Below are positions 46,722-60,453 of a stretch of 64,000 nt of DNA, one piece after another. The position numbers and the translations under genes are program-made. Below the pieces are notes generated by a model. That model was given only the letters and a program-made list of their open reading frames with translations, had not been told where the DNA came from and did no database searches. Position 1 is the first letter of the stretch. Every line of letters begins with the position of its first letter. Source of the stretch: Sphagnum compactum. Taxonomy: Eukaryota; Bryophyta; Sphagnopsida; Sphagnales. Location: assembly GCA_965153455.1 (NCBI GenBank), contig OZ234501.1:7750001-7814000 (forward strand), given 5' to 3'.

Positions 46722-48317
46722 GGCCTGATCTGGATCGATTCAAGCATGTACATATTGTTCCATAGTCTCAACACATTCCAAAACACTGACATGATTTCAC
46801 AGACAGCTAAGGATGCGCACACGTAAGCAAAGTGTGAGAATACATATCAACCCATCAACTATTACAGGTTTGTTCTGAACCAAGATCCTGACAAAGGCAC
46901 AGAGGAGCCATGAAATACCTGTGCACAGTGCCGTGTTGAAAGAAAAACAACCCCAAAGAGGAGAAACAAAGGGTTGTAAGTCACTGCAGCTAAACTCCTG
47001 GAATTCAACAAACCAGCAGCAATCAAGAAACTGACAGTGTTGTTGTTATTGTTGGTTCTGAATTCTCAAATAGAAACAAATTTCTCCCCATGCAACCAAC
47101 CAACTCCAAGATTTTCATAACAGAAACCCACCCCTTCAAATTCTCATCACCCAACAGCAATGATCAAGACAAAAAACATGGGGAGTACATACATGGCCCC
47201 AAAAACAGGAGGAAAATGGATGACTCAATTTTTGAAAAAAAAGAAAAACCGAAAACCAAACCTGACCTAAATGTATGATGAATCTCAATTGTCAGCCTTG
47301 CTCTCACAGCTTTCTTCTTCTTCTTCTTCTTCTTCTTCTTCTTCACAAGTTGCTTCCCAAACACACCACACGGAGATGATCATAATAAAAAACTCTGGCC
47401 TCCCAGTGATCAAGACCCCTTCCTCTTGCTCTCACACTCTCCTGATCAATCCCCTCCCTCCCTCCCTTCTTCTTCTCCTCTCCTCCTCCTCCTCCTTCAC
47501 AAGGTGCTTGCTTCCCCAAACACACATGACATGAAAGAAGATTCATACTTCATTTCAGACTGCCTCAAAGTCATCAACGGTGATACCTTTTTGGAAATTC
47601 TGGAACTGGCACACAAACTCCTACTTCATAAGGTAGGTGGATCCCAAGAATGGGACTTTCTCTCTTTTTTCTTTCCCCCTCTTCAAAAGGCAAAAAGTCC
47701 AATCCAGAAATCCAATGGTTCTTTGAAACTAGACAAGAAGTCTGGAGCTGCTTTGCTTCTTGAAACAATCTGAAACCCACCAACAAACACAGAAAATTGT
47801 TCCAAAAAAAACACACACACACACAACATAATGAACTTACATAGCAAAACTCTGCCCCCTCTTATGGAAAGTTCAAACTCCAAAGCTGTAGCAACAGTCC
47901 AAATAGGAAATGCCTCATGAAACTCCCCAATGAGCAATGAACTGAAATAAGAAGTCATAGCTGATGTGAATAAGCATGTGATAAACTTTCCTCAAAATGT
48001 GGGACCCAATGGAAACTACATACCTTCCACCCATACTTCCCCCTACCTACCTACCTACCTACCTTGGTAGCTTCCACACCAATAACTTGGGCTCCGTGCT
48101 GCTAGGCACTACCATTTTATTTTTATAGTGTGTTTGAATGCGAATATTTGAGGAATGGAGATATAGTTTTATTGTTTATGTTTGTTATGCAAATGTGATC
48201 GCACTTGTGGCACATTAGAAATAGATTTTTCTTGGTCTAGTCCAAATGTTATATCACGTGCATATGCTATTGTGAAAAGTTCACAAGATGAACTGCCCAG
48301 TTGTCGCATAACATTTG
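46722..48317 (-). promoter_or_regulatory. Upstream region of PYRR
   Basis: Non-coding sequence upstream of the inferred start. It contains (CTT)n at about 47308-47345, CTC/CTT-rich DNA at 47440-47500, a short CA run near 47810-47825 and a (CTAC)n run near 48040-48062. No exon was recognised. Part of it is probably 5' UTR and promoter. Confidence 0.4.
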
Positions 48318-48509
48318 CATATGAATATAGTAAGATGATGAAACCTTGCCAATCATGAATAAATCAAAGCACCCAAAAAAGCAGGAATACAAAGAACAAA
48401 ATGGAAGGACCCACATATGAATATAGTAAGACGATGAAACCTTGCCAATCATGAATAAACCAAAGCACCCAAAAAAAACAGGAATACAAAGAACAAAATG
48501 GAAGGACCC
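48318..48509. repeat. 96-bp tandem duplication
   Basis: Two adjacent near-identical copies (48318-48413, 48414-48509) starting CATATGAATATAGTAAGA and ending AAAATGGAAGGACCCA. They differ at a handful of positions. Confidence 0.9.
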
Positions 48510-48539
48510 AAGTCTAAACAAATGGAACATCAAATTCTT

Positions 48540-50400
48540 GAACCCCCTTTTGTCTCGAGAAGCATATCAAATAAGGAAAGGGGAGGACCTCGTGAAAGGA
48601 CGCCTTGCCTAAAAGAAACCGTCACCTACTGCAATAACACATTTCAAAATAGAGTCCACATGCACACGTTGTAATGCCACTGACACCCTCTGCCTATAAA
48701 ATGTGTGCAAAACTAAAAGAGGAAGGCCTCTAGTGCCTTTTGCTCCCCACGCCATGTTGGCACATCGATGAAGAAACACATCTGCCTATTGGTGTAAACA
48801 TCCAAAAACCTCCACAACTAGAGGAAAAAACATGTCCATTAAAAATTGATTACAATAAAGACCATACTTCGCCTAAACCGCAATTGTTATCGCAACCCCA
48901 CAAAAAAACAACCCATGAAATCAAATCAACTCGAGGGGGGTCAATGATGACAAAATTTGCCAATGTGCAAACACCATCGACTAATGACACAATGTGAACT
49001 CGACAATGCAAAAAATGTAGGGTAAGGGGTGGAAGGACATGGGTCTACTTTCACAAAACATGAAATTTTGCATTTTTCACAATGGCTGCAAAATCATCTC
49101 GCACAACTTCATGCAAGGTTGTCCTTTCCTCACCATGCGCATAATGAAAAAAATGTATCCCCAAAAGATCCAAAGGCTGGTTACAAATGTAGTGTGATAC
49201 CCCAAGGATTAAAAGATGGGAAAGACCCAACCTAGTGTGCAATGCAATGGAAAAAACATTTAAAGGCAAGCGGAATAAAAGAATGGTTTAGCATGTTAAC
49301 AACCAATCACCTACACCTAGCCCGACACATGACCTCAAGCACGTTCGATGTGAATCAAAAGGTAAATAAAAAAGGATGTTAATAAAGGAATGATCATGCA
49401 ATCTCTCTAAAATATTTTCTTAAAGGCGATATGCACCTCTCTCGGCCAACTCCTCAAAAGGGGGCACACATGTTACAACCCCCGGGGGAAGAAGATCTCG
49501 CACTGATCTCAAATGGGCTTAGAAAAGGAGGGGCCCCAAGCCGTTCACATTTATTGCTTCCAACAAAAATGGGCAAAAATCCAACAAAAACCTAAAAGCT
49601 ATGACAAGGGTTATTAAGGCCCAACTCCCCAGATAGGTAGCTGGAGCAATGACCTCCGAAAAAATCAACCTTATGCCCCCACTAGAAATGGGGAGGACCA
49701 CATGCCGATGGACAAGAGGGGCCTTGGGGCACTCCAATGAACTTGGACCCAAAAGCCTTTAAAAAACTCCCATCAAGGTGGAGTAAAAAACAACAAGCTA
49801 ACTTCAAAAACCTAAAAGGGGGGAAGCAACGAAATAAAAATCAAAGCTTTTAGATGAAACATCAAGAGAGGATACCAAAACCACCTAAACGTCCCTTAAT
49901 TTTGGGAACATGTTTGCATGTTGAACATCCTCACCTAAAGCCTCATGTGAAAAAAAAAGGCGAAAAAAGTAAAGCCAAAGGGGACACCAAGGAACTTGAT
50001 GCCACTAAGGGGGCAACAAAACTTAGGAAGGGGGATGAACTCAAAAGATAAGTTAGACGGAACCCAAATCAAACAGTTGTAGAGTTTAATAAACAACCCC
50101 ACATAAACCAAATGGGAAACAAAATGATCAAAGGCGAAGGAGACAATATGGACAAGGCTAAGGATATGGGTGTCATTGGCCAAAGAAGGGAAGAGACACA
50201 AATGAAAAACCCTTGAAAAACAACCCAAAACGCAAAAATGAACAAGGGCAAAAAAAGGCCTTACAAAAAGGTCACCATAATGTGTGCCCACTAACAAAGA
50301 GATGATCGACAAAGCCCTTGAAGAAGAATAATGACTTAAATACAAAGGAACCTAAAGGCCATAAAAGGAATGAACAAAAGGAAAAAGTTGGGACAATTGC
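48540..50400 (-). mobile_element. Decayed 3' part of a non-LTR (LINE-type) retrotransposon
   Basis: On the minus strand, broken frames give reverse transcriptase signatures in the right order: VGTHYGDLFVRPFFAL (GDPL...LFAL block), PSLANDTHIL where the catalytic ADD motif belongs, GIKFLGVPFG, then SGGIRLIFSEVIAPATYLGS. After the polymerase comes PLDLLGIHFFHYAHGEERTT and a further domain-like stretch near 49000-48700 that could be the nuclease-like end of the element. Multiple stops and shifts, and a mutated catalytic residue (D to N), show it is dead. The sharp upper border near 50400 fits 5' truncation during insertion. Confidence 0.7.
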
Positions 50401-53400
50401 CCCTTCACTACCCGAAGTTTTTAGAAGATGGCCTTACGTGAAAAGGTGTTAAAAGCTTTTGCAATGTCAAAAATAAATAATTGTTTTACATTTATGATGT
50501 TAGTTAGTAATTGGATGGTGTCGTTTGGTAATTTTTTTGTTATCAGTATGTTTGATTCATATATTGTGCAGTGTAGGTCTATTGTGGCTATGTGTATTTG
50601 GATTAAGATCCAATGATTATTATTTATGAAAATATGTTGAAAACTATTGGTTAAGTATCTATGTATAGTGCCTATGATTGTGTATGTGTGTTGTTAGTAT
50701 CTTCACGATTATAATTTTGGAACATACAATATTTGCATTGTAGCTACTAAATGTTGGTCATTCAACCATCCATTTGGATCGAAAATAAATTTTTCATCAT
50801 TTTTAGTTGATTAGAATTCTTCATGCCAATAATTGATGATATTGTTGTCAATATTGTCATCATTTAAATCATTGATCATAATTAAATGTTTGTTTTTTTC
50901 TTTGTGGGATTTCAATGGATTATTATTTTGGATTATTTTGTTATGTTATGTTTTGAAATAGGTTCCAACATTTCTAGCCATCTTTTTTTGAAGTTAGGTT
51001 TGTTTATGTCTCACATAGTAATATTTCGTAGGATTATGAATCCATCTATGGATCGTAAATGTGCAAAGGTTATGTCTATGTTGTGCATATTTAAACACAC
51101 ATGGAAAATTTCTCAAAGTTCTATAAATGAAATTTTTATTCTATTGATAGAAAAAATATATACAAGATTTGAAACATTTTTTTGAATTCTGTATCGGTAG
51201 TATAACTCCCCAAAATGATGATTGGGAATACCAATTTGATTCCATTTTTTTTAATGATTCTAAAGAAAAAATCAAATCAAAATTGGAGGAGCATATCAAA
51301 ATATTAGAAGATATTTCATTTCTCCAAATAATGTCTGTTTTTTGTGAAAATTTTATTTTTGAAGCAGGAGGCCCATCTAGACCAATAAAATCAAACTTAA
51401 AAATTAGATCTAATAACAATAATAGCAATAATGACAAAAATAATGATTATTCCTTCAATATTTCTTCATTCCACCACCATGGGAAGGGAATAACTCGAAA
51501 ACCGTATAAGTTTGGGAAAAAAAACTTCAAAATGTAATAAATTGGGATGAATCCAACTAAAATTTTGCGAAATCCTATATTTTCATTAACAAAAAGAGGG
51601 ATGGCTCTTCTTCTGAAACTATATTGAATTTTATACATGGAGATTCTATAAATATAAGAATGACCTTCTGGATTGGGAGAAAGATTTACACTAATTTGAT
51701 GTTGCGAGGAATAACTCAAACATGAAATCTTTTTAGTTGAATCATTCAAATAATGAGCAACCCCATTATTTGTATTACATTCAAATAATGTAATACACGG
51801 CATCTTGTCAAAAAATATTTCGTTCCAAATTTCTTTTCCTTCTCCTTTCTTTGTTTTTTTTTTCTTTCTTTTGTCTTTGTCTTTGTGTGTGTGTGTGTGT
51901 GTGTGTTGAATTGTGTGTGGAGCCATGGAAGAGGACAAGAGCAACAAAAAGGAGAGGAAAAAGATGAAAAAAGGAACAACATGAGGAACAACTAGAAGAA
52001 ATGAGTCTCTTATAGCCTAACCTTTGCAAACCTACGATGCTAGTAGAGGTTTGTTGTCATTGCCAAGAGCTTTCAATTGCAGTAGAGGTTTGTTGACATT
52101 GCCAAAAGCTTTCGATTGCAGCAAAGGTTTGTTGCTTCACTGGGAGTTTCTAATTTCAAGTTTTTTATAAATCTTTTTATTTATCTCTTTTTTTTTTCTC
52201 TCTCTTTTTATTGGTGCTTTCAATTGTTTTCTTGTTTGCTTGCTGGTTTTTTTCATTTTGTTTTTGGGTGTTTCAAATTTTTTTTTAAATCTTGTTTTTT
52301 CTCCCTTTTTTCCTGTTTTTTGTTTTTTATGTTTTGTAATTTTTTAATTCTGGTTTTATATTTCTTTCTTTAAATTCTGGTTTTTAATTTTTGTATCTTT
52401 TTTTTAAAAATATGTATAATTTGTTTCTTTTCTATTTCCTTCTTTTCTTGTTTTTTTTGTTGGTTTTCTTGATACTAGTTTTTTTGGGGGGTTTAATTTG
52501 TTTTCCTTGGGTTTTTTTTGGATTTTTCCCCTTTTTTCTTTTTTCTTTTCTTTCTATACTTCTTTAAAATTCTGGTTTTATATTTCTTGTTTTATTTCTA
52601 GTTTTTTCAATTTTTTTCACTTTTTGAAAACATTTCCTATCTTGTTTTTTTTATTCCTGTTTTTGGTTGGGTTTGCTTAATACTAGGTTTTTGGGGGTTT
52701 TTAATTTCTGATTTCCTAGATTTTCCCCTCACTTTTCTTGTTTTTTCTTTTTTTGCTTCTTGAAAATTCTAGTTTTATATTTGTGGTTTTCATGTTCTGT
52801 AATTTTTATTTTAAAAAATTCTCCATTGTTTCTTTTTTTCTTTTTATTTTTTAATTGGTTTTAAAAACATGAAGGGCGCACCAAGGGACTCCCGTCCAGA
52901 GCTCTTGACGGTGTATTTAGGGGCGTCCCTTATGTAATGTCAATGGAACACTTTTGGACGTGCCCTTCCTGCACACAAAACATGTGTGATTTCCCATGTA
53001 GTATAGTTCACAAATATGTGCCCAAAATGTGAACGAGTTCAGCTATCTTTTCTAAATGGGGAAAGTGGGGTTGCGTGTTGAAAGGATTGACTAAAATGAT
53101 GCTATCCGCAAATATTTATTTATAAACACACACTAGATTTGGAAAATTTACAAATGAAAAAGGAAAAGGGAGAAATTACACGACATCAAGTTAGCTCAAA
53201 ATAGATGTCAAAATCTGGCCATGTCTAAAACTGACTGTCTGTAATAGGTCGATCATATTTTTCCATGTCAAAAACCCTTGCAATAGGTCACACCATGGAG
53301 ATGGGAGGTGTGTCCTAAGAGGTGGGAGTCAAGAAGTAGCTAGGCTTCTGGATAGCCCGACTTAAGGTGGAAGATCCTTCATCCTTTGCAATGTGATTGA

Positions 53401-53619
53401 AATGTTTTGACATAGAAAAGTAACGAAGACTAAAAGATTTACATGTTGTTGCTCTTAAAGGTCAGTTTTCACGGCCAGAGTGAACCAGCAGCCACCAATG
53501 CACCAGTTGGCCGTTCTGTCCACTGGATGGGTTGCGTTTTTTCATTCGACGCCGGATGGGGTTCATCACAGTCCATTTCTTTTTGCTACTGACCACTGTA
53601 TTTTTTTTTACTTTTTTTT
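50401..53619. other. AT-rich intergenic region with T-rich low-complexity DNA
   Basis: No known gene. Frames of 120-165 codons on both strands at 51169-51947 overlap each other and match no family I know. There is a GT run near 51885-51905. A 39-bp repeat (AGTAGAGGTTTGTTG) occurs about 2.5 times at 52042-52135. 52150-52860 is almost pure T-rich low-complexity sequence. 52870-53480 is less AT-rich and may be a mobile-element fragment. Confidence 0.5.
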
Positions 53620-54623
53620 TTGTTCTTGGCTGTTTTTCCTGGACCTGACCTCACACATAGCTACCCTGCTCACTTCCCTACCCTAATAAGTATTGCACCA
53701 ACCTTGATACCTTATTTATTATCCTCTACTGACACAACTACCCTAATAACTAGTTATCCTACTGACCTAGCTACTGTACTAACCACCTACCCTACTAACC
53801 TAGCTACTCTATTAATTACATACCCTACTAACTTAATCATTAGGTTTAGGGTTGAGACACATAAATTAATTAATAAATTTTTCACAAATGTATGATAATT
53901 AATCTAAAGTAGGGTAAATTTGGGGGAAAATTTTAGGGTTTACACATATGTGAAGTAATACAATTGCATTTTATATCTTCTTCAGAAAGAGTGGAAAAAA
54001 TTAGGTTGAAAAGATCACACAAATGTAAAAAACATATCTTCTCTTTTGATCTTGTATGAAATTTATTTCATTATTTTTAAAGATTAACTTATTTTCTTTC
54101 AGTTAATAAATATTTATAGTTTAAAACCTTTGAATTTTGGTTTCTAATTTTTTTCCTATGTTCTTTTAAATTTGTTTATTTTGCATTATATGATTTGTAT
54201 AGCTTGTATAATTTTTTGGGTTTAGGGCATATATCACTAAGACTTTTTTTTGTTAGGGTTTGTATAGTTAGGGTTGTAATAAGTTTTATGACAAAATATC
54301 ATTTGGATTTGTAGGGTTATGCTTTATGATTTAGTGTATAGGAATTTGTTTCATATATTTCAGAACTAATATTTTACCTTAATAAATGTCTCAATTACTA
54401 ATCAAAATTGTTGCCATTGGCACTAAATTTTTTGTTTTAGAATCAATTTTGTATGGAAGAAACCATAGCCCAAATTCTTTGAACATCATGTATTCAACAC
54501 ACACCTGAAGTCTAATATGGCACAAAGGTTATTATTGTTTCCAAGTAATAAGCACAAAATGTGTGAAATGAAAAAACACAAGATAATGATAATATTAATG
54601 TTAAATGCAGGTATTGTAACTAG

Positions 54624-54785
54624 GCCCCAAAATCCCAGTTGGTAAAAGTAAGTACAAGTGCAAGTATTGTAATTATGCCCCAAAATTTCAGTTGGTAAAA
54701 GTAAGTACGGGTGTAGGTATTGCAACGAAACCCCAAAATTCTAGTTGGTAAAGGTAAGTATAAGTCTAGGTATTTCAAGTTGAAA
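54624..54785. repeat. 54-bp tandem repeat in R1, 3 copies
   Basis: Units begin CCCCAAAAT at 54624, 54678 and 54731, followed by CAGTTGGTAAAAGTAAGTA and a GTATTG-type end. The same array recurs in R2 at 61849-62010. Confidence 0.85.
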
Positions 54786-54904
54786 TGAAAAAACAAGCCT
54801 AAATGCAATACCCACCTTTAAAAAAAACCCATCTAAATGGTTTGGATACCTTTAAATGAAGACCTAGCCCTAAACACAATATGCACATGCAAAGTCACTT
54901 TGAA

Positions 54905-55430
54905 ATAACCCAACCCTAAATGCAATACCTACACTTTGGGTCACTCCGAAAGGACACATGTAGGGTTTAAGCTTTCTTTATATGGAGATCTTACCCTAAA
55001 TGCAATACCTGCAATTTGGGTCACTCCAAAAGTACGCATGTGGGGTTTAAGCCTCTTTATATGAAGATCCTACCCTAAATGCAATACCTGTATTCTAGGT
55101 CACTCCGAAAGTACGCATGTGGGGTTTAAGTTTTCTTTATATGAAGATCCTACCCTAAATGCAATACCTGCATTATGGGTCACTCTAAAAATACGCATGT
55201 GGGGTTTAAGCTTCTTTATATGAAGATCCTACCCTAAATGCAATACCTGCATTGTGAGCCACTCCGAAAGTATGCATGTGGGGTTTAAGTTTCTCTATAT
55301 GAAGATCCTACCCTAAATGCAATACCTGCATTGTGGGTCACTCCAAAAGTACACATGTGGGGTTTAAGGCTTTATATGAAGATCCTACCCTAAATGCAAT
55401 ACCTGCATTTTAGGTCACTCTAAAATAATT
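54905..55430. repeat. 79-bp minisatellite in R1, about 7 copies
   Basis: The anchor CCCTAAATGCAATACCT recurs at about 54913, 54993, 55072, 55152, 55231, 55310 and 55387. Each unit also carries GGGTCACTCCGAAAGTACGC, ATGTGGGGTTTAAG and TATATGAAGATCCTA. Confidence 0.95.
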
Positions 55431-56000
55431 AGTTAATTTCAAAATCATATGCTAACAAATGTGTGTATAGAGGTTGGGGTTGTTGATTAGAAATTCCATG
55501 ATTCTTACTTTTTTCATGAATTTAAAAAAAGGTTGTATTGTTTGTAGAACAAATAGTACAATGACAATAGTGATCAAGCTTATCTTGGTGTAAGAATTTT
55601 TCATGAAAAAGTTGAACTTGTAATCTATAACATGGAATAATTATCTTAAATAGTGATTTCAATAACTTATTAAAACAAAAATATATTAAAGTGAATCAAT
55701 CAAATATCAAATTAATTAATCTGATTAGATCCAACTGTTTATTTTCAAGTAAATAAACTTAAGCCAAATGATTAGCTAATTATTTTAAATAAATAAATGA
55801 TTATCTAATTATTGATAATTAATCGTCTAAATTATCTGAAATAATGGTCTATTAATTATTTAATTATATGAAAAATTTTGTTGATAATTCATTAATTATC
55901 ATAAATATTTTATATTAAATTGGGGGGAAATTTTAGGGTTTAGACATATGTGAAACAATATAATTTCATTTTATATCTTCTTCAAAGAGATTGGGAAAAT

Positions 56001-57928
56001 TAGGTTGGAGTTATCACACAAAGGTAAGAAGCAAACCTTATGTGGAAACCCAACCCTAAATGCAATACAAAGTTTGTCAAGATCAAAAACTAAAAAGTTC
56101 AAGTTTAATTTTTTTTCAAAGATGTTCATGTTTTTTTTCCCCTTTTAAAGTTGTATATTCATACTAAAAACATGAATATAAAGTCTTTAATTTAATAAGA
56201 TTTTAAATTATGTTTATAAAAAAATCAAAGCACATAATTTTCTACTTTTTTTTTTTTTTGTTTGACATAATAATAAAAATGATCTCTCCCATATATTAAT
56301 CCTTTTTAATTGAAATTTTATTTTATACTTTTTTGATATATAGTAAATAATTTCTTAGTTAAAATATTCATATAGTGGGTCAAAAATATTTTATATATTA
56401 TAGATATACAACACAAGTCCTTATGTGAATTTTATTTTTTATGATGTATAATATTGGTTTAAATATTGGTCCAAATATATTGTTATTTATAACACCTAAT
56501 ATATAAATAATTATATTATGGAATTATACTGTTGATCCATTTCAATACTTATAATATTTTCATATTTATGTATAATAAAATAAAAATTGATATATGTATA
56601 TATATATGTATATGTATATGGTTACGTATATTGCAATTATTTTTAATGAACTTTGTTTTTAATGTGAATTTAAAAATTCCAAAAGATTAATCTTGTGAAA
56701 ATGTTCATAAGCTCTTAGACATCATACTAGAGCTTGTGTGGATTTTAAAAGCTTTGTGAGGGCCAAATTTTTATGTAATGTTTTCAACACCTTCAGAAGT
56801 TGAAAGATGACTTGACTATCCAAAAAACACAATTGTGTTCATGAAAAAACAACCAAGAATCTATAGGCTTGACAAATTATTAGCTTCAACAAAAGCTCAA
56901 ACCTAAGGTTGTCAGATTGACTAAAGTGTCGACATTGACCAAACTAAACAACCTAGCCTAAACATGAGTAATAGGTTAATAAGTTATTTGTAAGTAACCT
57001 AATTAACTACCTAATAGGCTACCTAAGTAATATAGGCCTATTATGTAGTTTATTCATTAGTGTAAGCTTTCTAGGTTAATATCTTAGATGATCTGAGTTT
57101 ATTAAGTAAACATACTAGTTATATATGTAATATACTAGCCTAGGCCATGTAAGCCTAATAAGCATTTATGACAATTTAATGTCTAATCCTTATTGTATTA
57201 TAACATTCTAAATTTGAACTAAAAGAATTTATTAAAAAGAATGCACATTTTTCCATATAATTGTTATAAGTATATATTATTGGAATATGATTCAAATTTA
57301 GAGTTTGGGAAACCTTAAATTAATTAACATTTTTTTTACAAGTTCATAGTAAATAAAATAAGTTTACGGTGCATTATAGGGAGAATTTTATATGCAAAAC
57401 AATGCAATACATTTTTTAAAAAAAATTGAAAGAGATCAGCTTGGAGATTAACAAATGGTAAAAGACATACCTTCTTTTGTGTTTTGTTACAAATTTTATT
57501 TAATTATTAAAAACATTAAGGCTAAATTTGTAAATGGTGAAAGTAAGTACGTGTATGGATATTGCAAAATTATACAAAACCTTAACCCTAAATGCAATAG
57601 CCATATTCAAGTTCATTTCAAAATAACCCATAGGTGAATAAGGTAAAACCTACAATGAAAGGGCAACCTTAAATGTAATACCCACATGTAAGGTCGCTTT
57701 GAAATACCCAATATGTAGTTTTGGGTGTGCCTTTGAATGAAGACCAAGGCCTAGATGCAATACCTACATGCAAGTTCATACTGAAATAATCCATAGGTGA
57801 CTAAGGCAAACTTTATGTGAAGACCCTAAACCTTGAATGCAATACCCGCATGTAACGTCATTTCAAAATAACTAATAAGTGGTCTGGGTACCCAAAATAT
57901 GTCTTTTAATATACCTAAATTAATTATT
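56001..57928. repeat. Repeat block S1 (direct copy of S2)
   Basis: About 1.93 kb colinear with 58052-59972. Shared landmarks: AGGTTGGAGTTATCACACAA at the start, GTGTCGACATTGACCAAACT in the middle, and TACCCAAAATATGTCTTTT near the end. Non-coding and AT-rich, with scattered TAAATGCAATACC motifs. Confidence 0.9.
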
Positions 57929-58051
57929 ATCATGAATTAATTTTATGACAAAATGTAAGTTTTGCAATGAATGTAAAAAACCAGCAACTATTATGGGACC
58001 TATATGCGGGTATTGCAAAAGATGTAAAAAAAACCAGCGGCTATTATGGAA
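57929..58051. other. Spacer between S1 and S2
   Basis: About 120 bp including a short imperfect direct repeat (AATGTAAAAAACCAGCAACT / GATGTAAAAAAAACCAGCGG) with a period near 60 bp. Confidence 0.7.
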
Positions 58052-59972
58052 AAGGTTGGAATTATCACACAAAGGTAAAAAGCAAACATTATGTGAAAAC
58101 CCAACCCTGAATGTAATACAAAGCTTGTCAAGATCAAAAAATAAAAAGTTCAAGCTTAAAAGTTTTTCAAAAATGTTCATATATATTTTTTCCCCTTTTA
58201 AAGTTGTATACTCATTCCAAAAAACATAAATATAAGGTCTCTAATTTAATAAGATTTTAAACTATGTTTTAAAAAAAATCAAAGCACATAATTTTTATTT
58301 TTTTATTTTTTATTTTCTGTTTCACATAATAATAAAAATGATCTCTCCCACATATTAATCCTATGTTTGATTGAAATTTTATTTTATAATTTTTTGATAT
58401 ATAAGTTATTGGTTAAAATAATCATATAATGGGTCACAAATATTTTATATTTTATACATATATTACACAAGTCCTTATGTAAACTTTATTTTTTATGATG
58501 TATAATATTGGTTTAAATATTGGTCTAAATATATTGTTATTTATAACACATAATATATAAATAATGATATTATGGAATTAAATTGTTGATCCATTTCAAT
58601 ACATATAATATTTTCATATTTATTATATATATATAAACCTATGGTTACGTATATTGCAATTTTTTTAATGAACTTTGTTTTTAATGCGAATTTCAAATTC
58701 CAAAAGATTAATAGCTAGGTATGAAAATGTTCATAAGCTTTTAGACGTCATGCCAGAGTTTGTGTGGATTTTAAAAGCTTTGTGAGGGCCAAGTTGTTAT
58801 GTAATGTTTTCGACACTTTCAGAAGTTGAAAAATGACTTGACTATCCAAAAAACACAATTGTGTTCATAAAAAAACAACCAAGAATCTATAACCTTGACA
58901 ATTACTAGCTTCAACAAAAGCTCAAACCTAAGGTTGTTAGATTGACTAAAGTGTCGACATTGACCAAACTAAACAACCTAACCTAAACATGAGTAATAGG
59001 TTAGTAAGTTATTTGTTAAGTAACCCAATTAACTACCTAATAGGCTACCTACGTAATATAGGCCTATTATGTAGTTTATTCATTAGTGTAGGCCTTTAAG
59101 GTTAATATCTTAAATGGTCTATGTAGGTATTAAAGGTGGTTGAATTTATTAAGTAAACATACTAGTTATATAGGTAATATACTAGCCTAGGCCACGTAAG
59201 CCTAATAAGCATTTATGACAGTTTAATGTCTAATCCTTATTGTATTATAACATTTTAAATTTGAACTAAAACAATTTATTAAAAAGAAAACACATTTTTC
59301 CATATAATTGTTATAAGTATATACTATTGGAATATGATTCAAATTTAGAGTTTGGGAAACCTTAAATTAATTAACATTTTTTTACAAGTTCATAGTAAAT
59401 AAAATAAATCTACGATGCATTATAGGGGGGATTTTATATGCACAACAATGCAATACACATTTTTAAAGAAATTGAAAGAGATCAGCTTGGAGATTAACAA
59501 ATGGTAAGAAACATACCTTCTTTTGTGTTTTGTTACAAATTTTATTTAATTATTAAAAAGAAGTAAGGCTAAATTTGTAAATGGTGAAAGTAAGTACGTG
59601 TGTGAATATTGCAAAATTATATGAAACCTTACCCTAAATGTAATAGCCATATTCAAGTTCATTTCAAAATAACCCATATGTGAATAAGGTAAAACCTATA
59701 ATGAAAGGGCAACCTTAAATGTAATACCCACATGTACGGTCACTTTTAATACCCAATATGTAGTTTAGGTGCGCCTTTGAATGAAGACCAAGGCCTAGAT
59801 GCAATACCTACATGTAAGTTCACATTGAAATAATCCATAAGTGGTTGAGGCAAACCTTATGTGAAAACCTTAAACCCTAAATGCAATACCCACATGTATC
59901 GTCATTTCAAAATAACTAATAAGTGATCTCGGTACCCAAAATATGTCTTTTTATATACCTAAATTAATTATT
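58052..59972. repeat. Repeat block S2 (direct copy of S1)
   Basis: Second copy of the 1.9-kb S block, offset by about 2.05 kb. It differs from S1 by substitutions and small indels, for example an extra ATGGTCTATGTAGGTATTAA stretch near 59115-59135. Confidence 0.9.
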
Positions 59973-60453
59973 CTAGGTATCGGTTATGCAAATGCCATAA
60001 TCATAAAAAAATTACCCCCAGCCGCCCATGACTTGCACTTCCCAAACCTAAGAACTTTCCACATTGACTCCTGATCCTTTCTAAACTAGAGAAAGTCCAC
60101 CCCGAAGTGAAATGCCAAAATGCAAAAATGAAGTGAATTTAGGTTTAGGGCTTATTTGTTTAAAAATTTATCAGTTATACAATTGGGAAAAATCTGATAA
60201 TATTTGTTCAAAGTTCTATATTTGTTGCCACTAAGTAGTCAAAGATATAAATTGATACTTAAATCTTTAAATTTTCATATCTTGTTTATACCCAATTATC
60301 ACATAATTTTTTCCTATAGGTGATCGCCACATTGGCTACATGAATTGACCAAAAAACTCATTGCCACAGCTTGCAAGCAGCCTGTCGCCTTTGCAGATTT
60401 GTATGGTGCATTGGTGGCTGGGAACTCTAAGCCAGTGTTGCACTGGTATGTCT
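59973..60453. other. Unique segment between S2 and R2
   Basis: About 480 bp without a recognised gene and without an obvious counterpart between R1 and S1. Confidence 0.6.

Larger units (their letters stand above)
53620..55995. repeat. Repeat block R1 (direct copy of R2)
   Basis: Nearly colinear with 60454-63146: shared blocks include GACCTCACACATAGCTACCC, a TTTTAGGGTTTACACATATG module, a GGTAAAAGTAAGTACAAGTG triple repeat and a 79-bp array. It lacks about 450 bp that R2 carries between its first and second blocks. Non-coding. Confidence 0.9.

Noticed and set aside
51169-51947. Overlapping frames of 122 and 166 codons on opposite strands, considered as organellar insertion or unknown gene
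   Set aside because: The two overlap each other, lie in low-complexity AT-rich DNA with a GT run, and match no plastid or mitochondrial protein I know.
52116-52680. Phe-rich membrane-like frames
   Set aside because: They come from a T-rich low-complexity tract; any frame would read as Phe/Leu/Ser.
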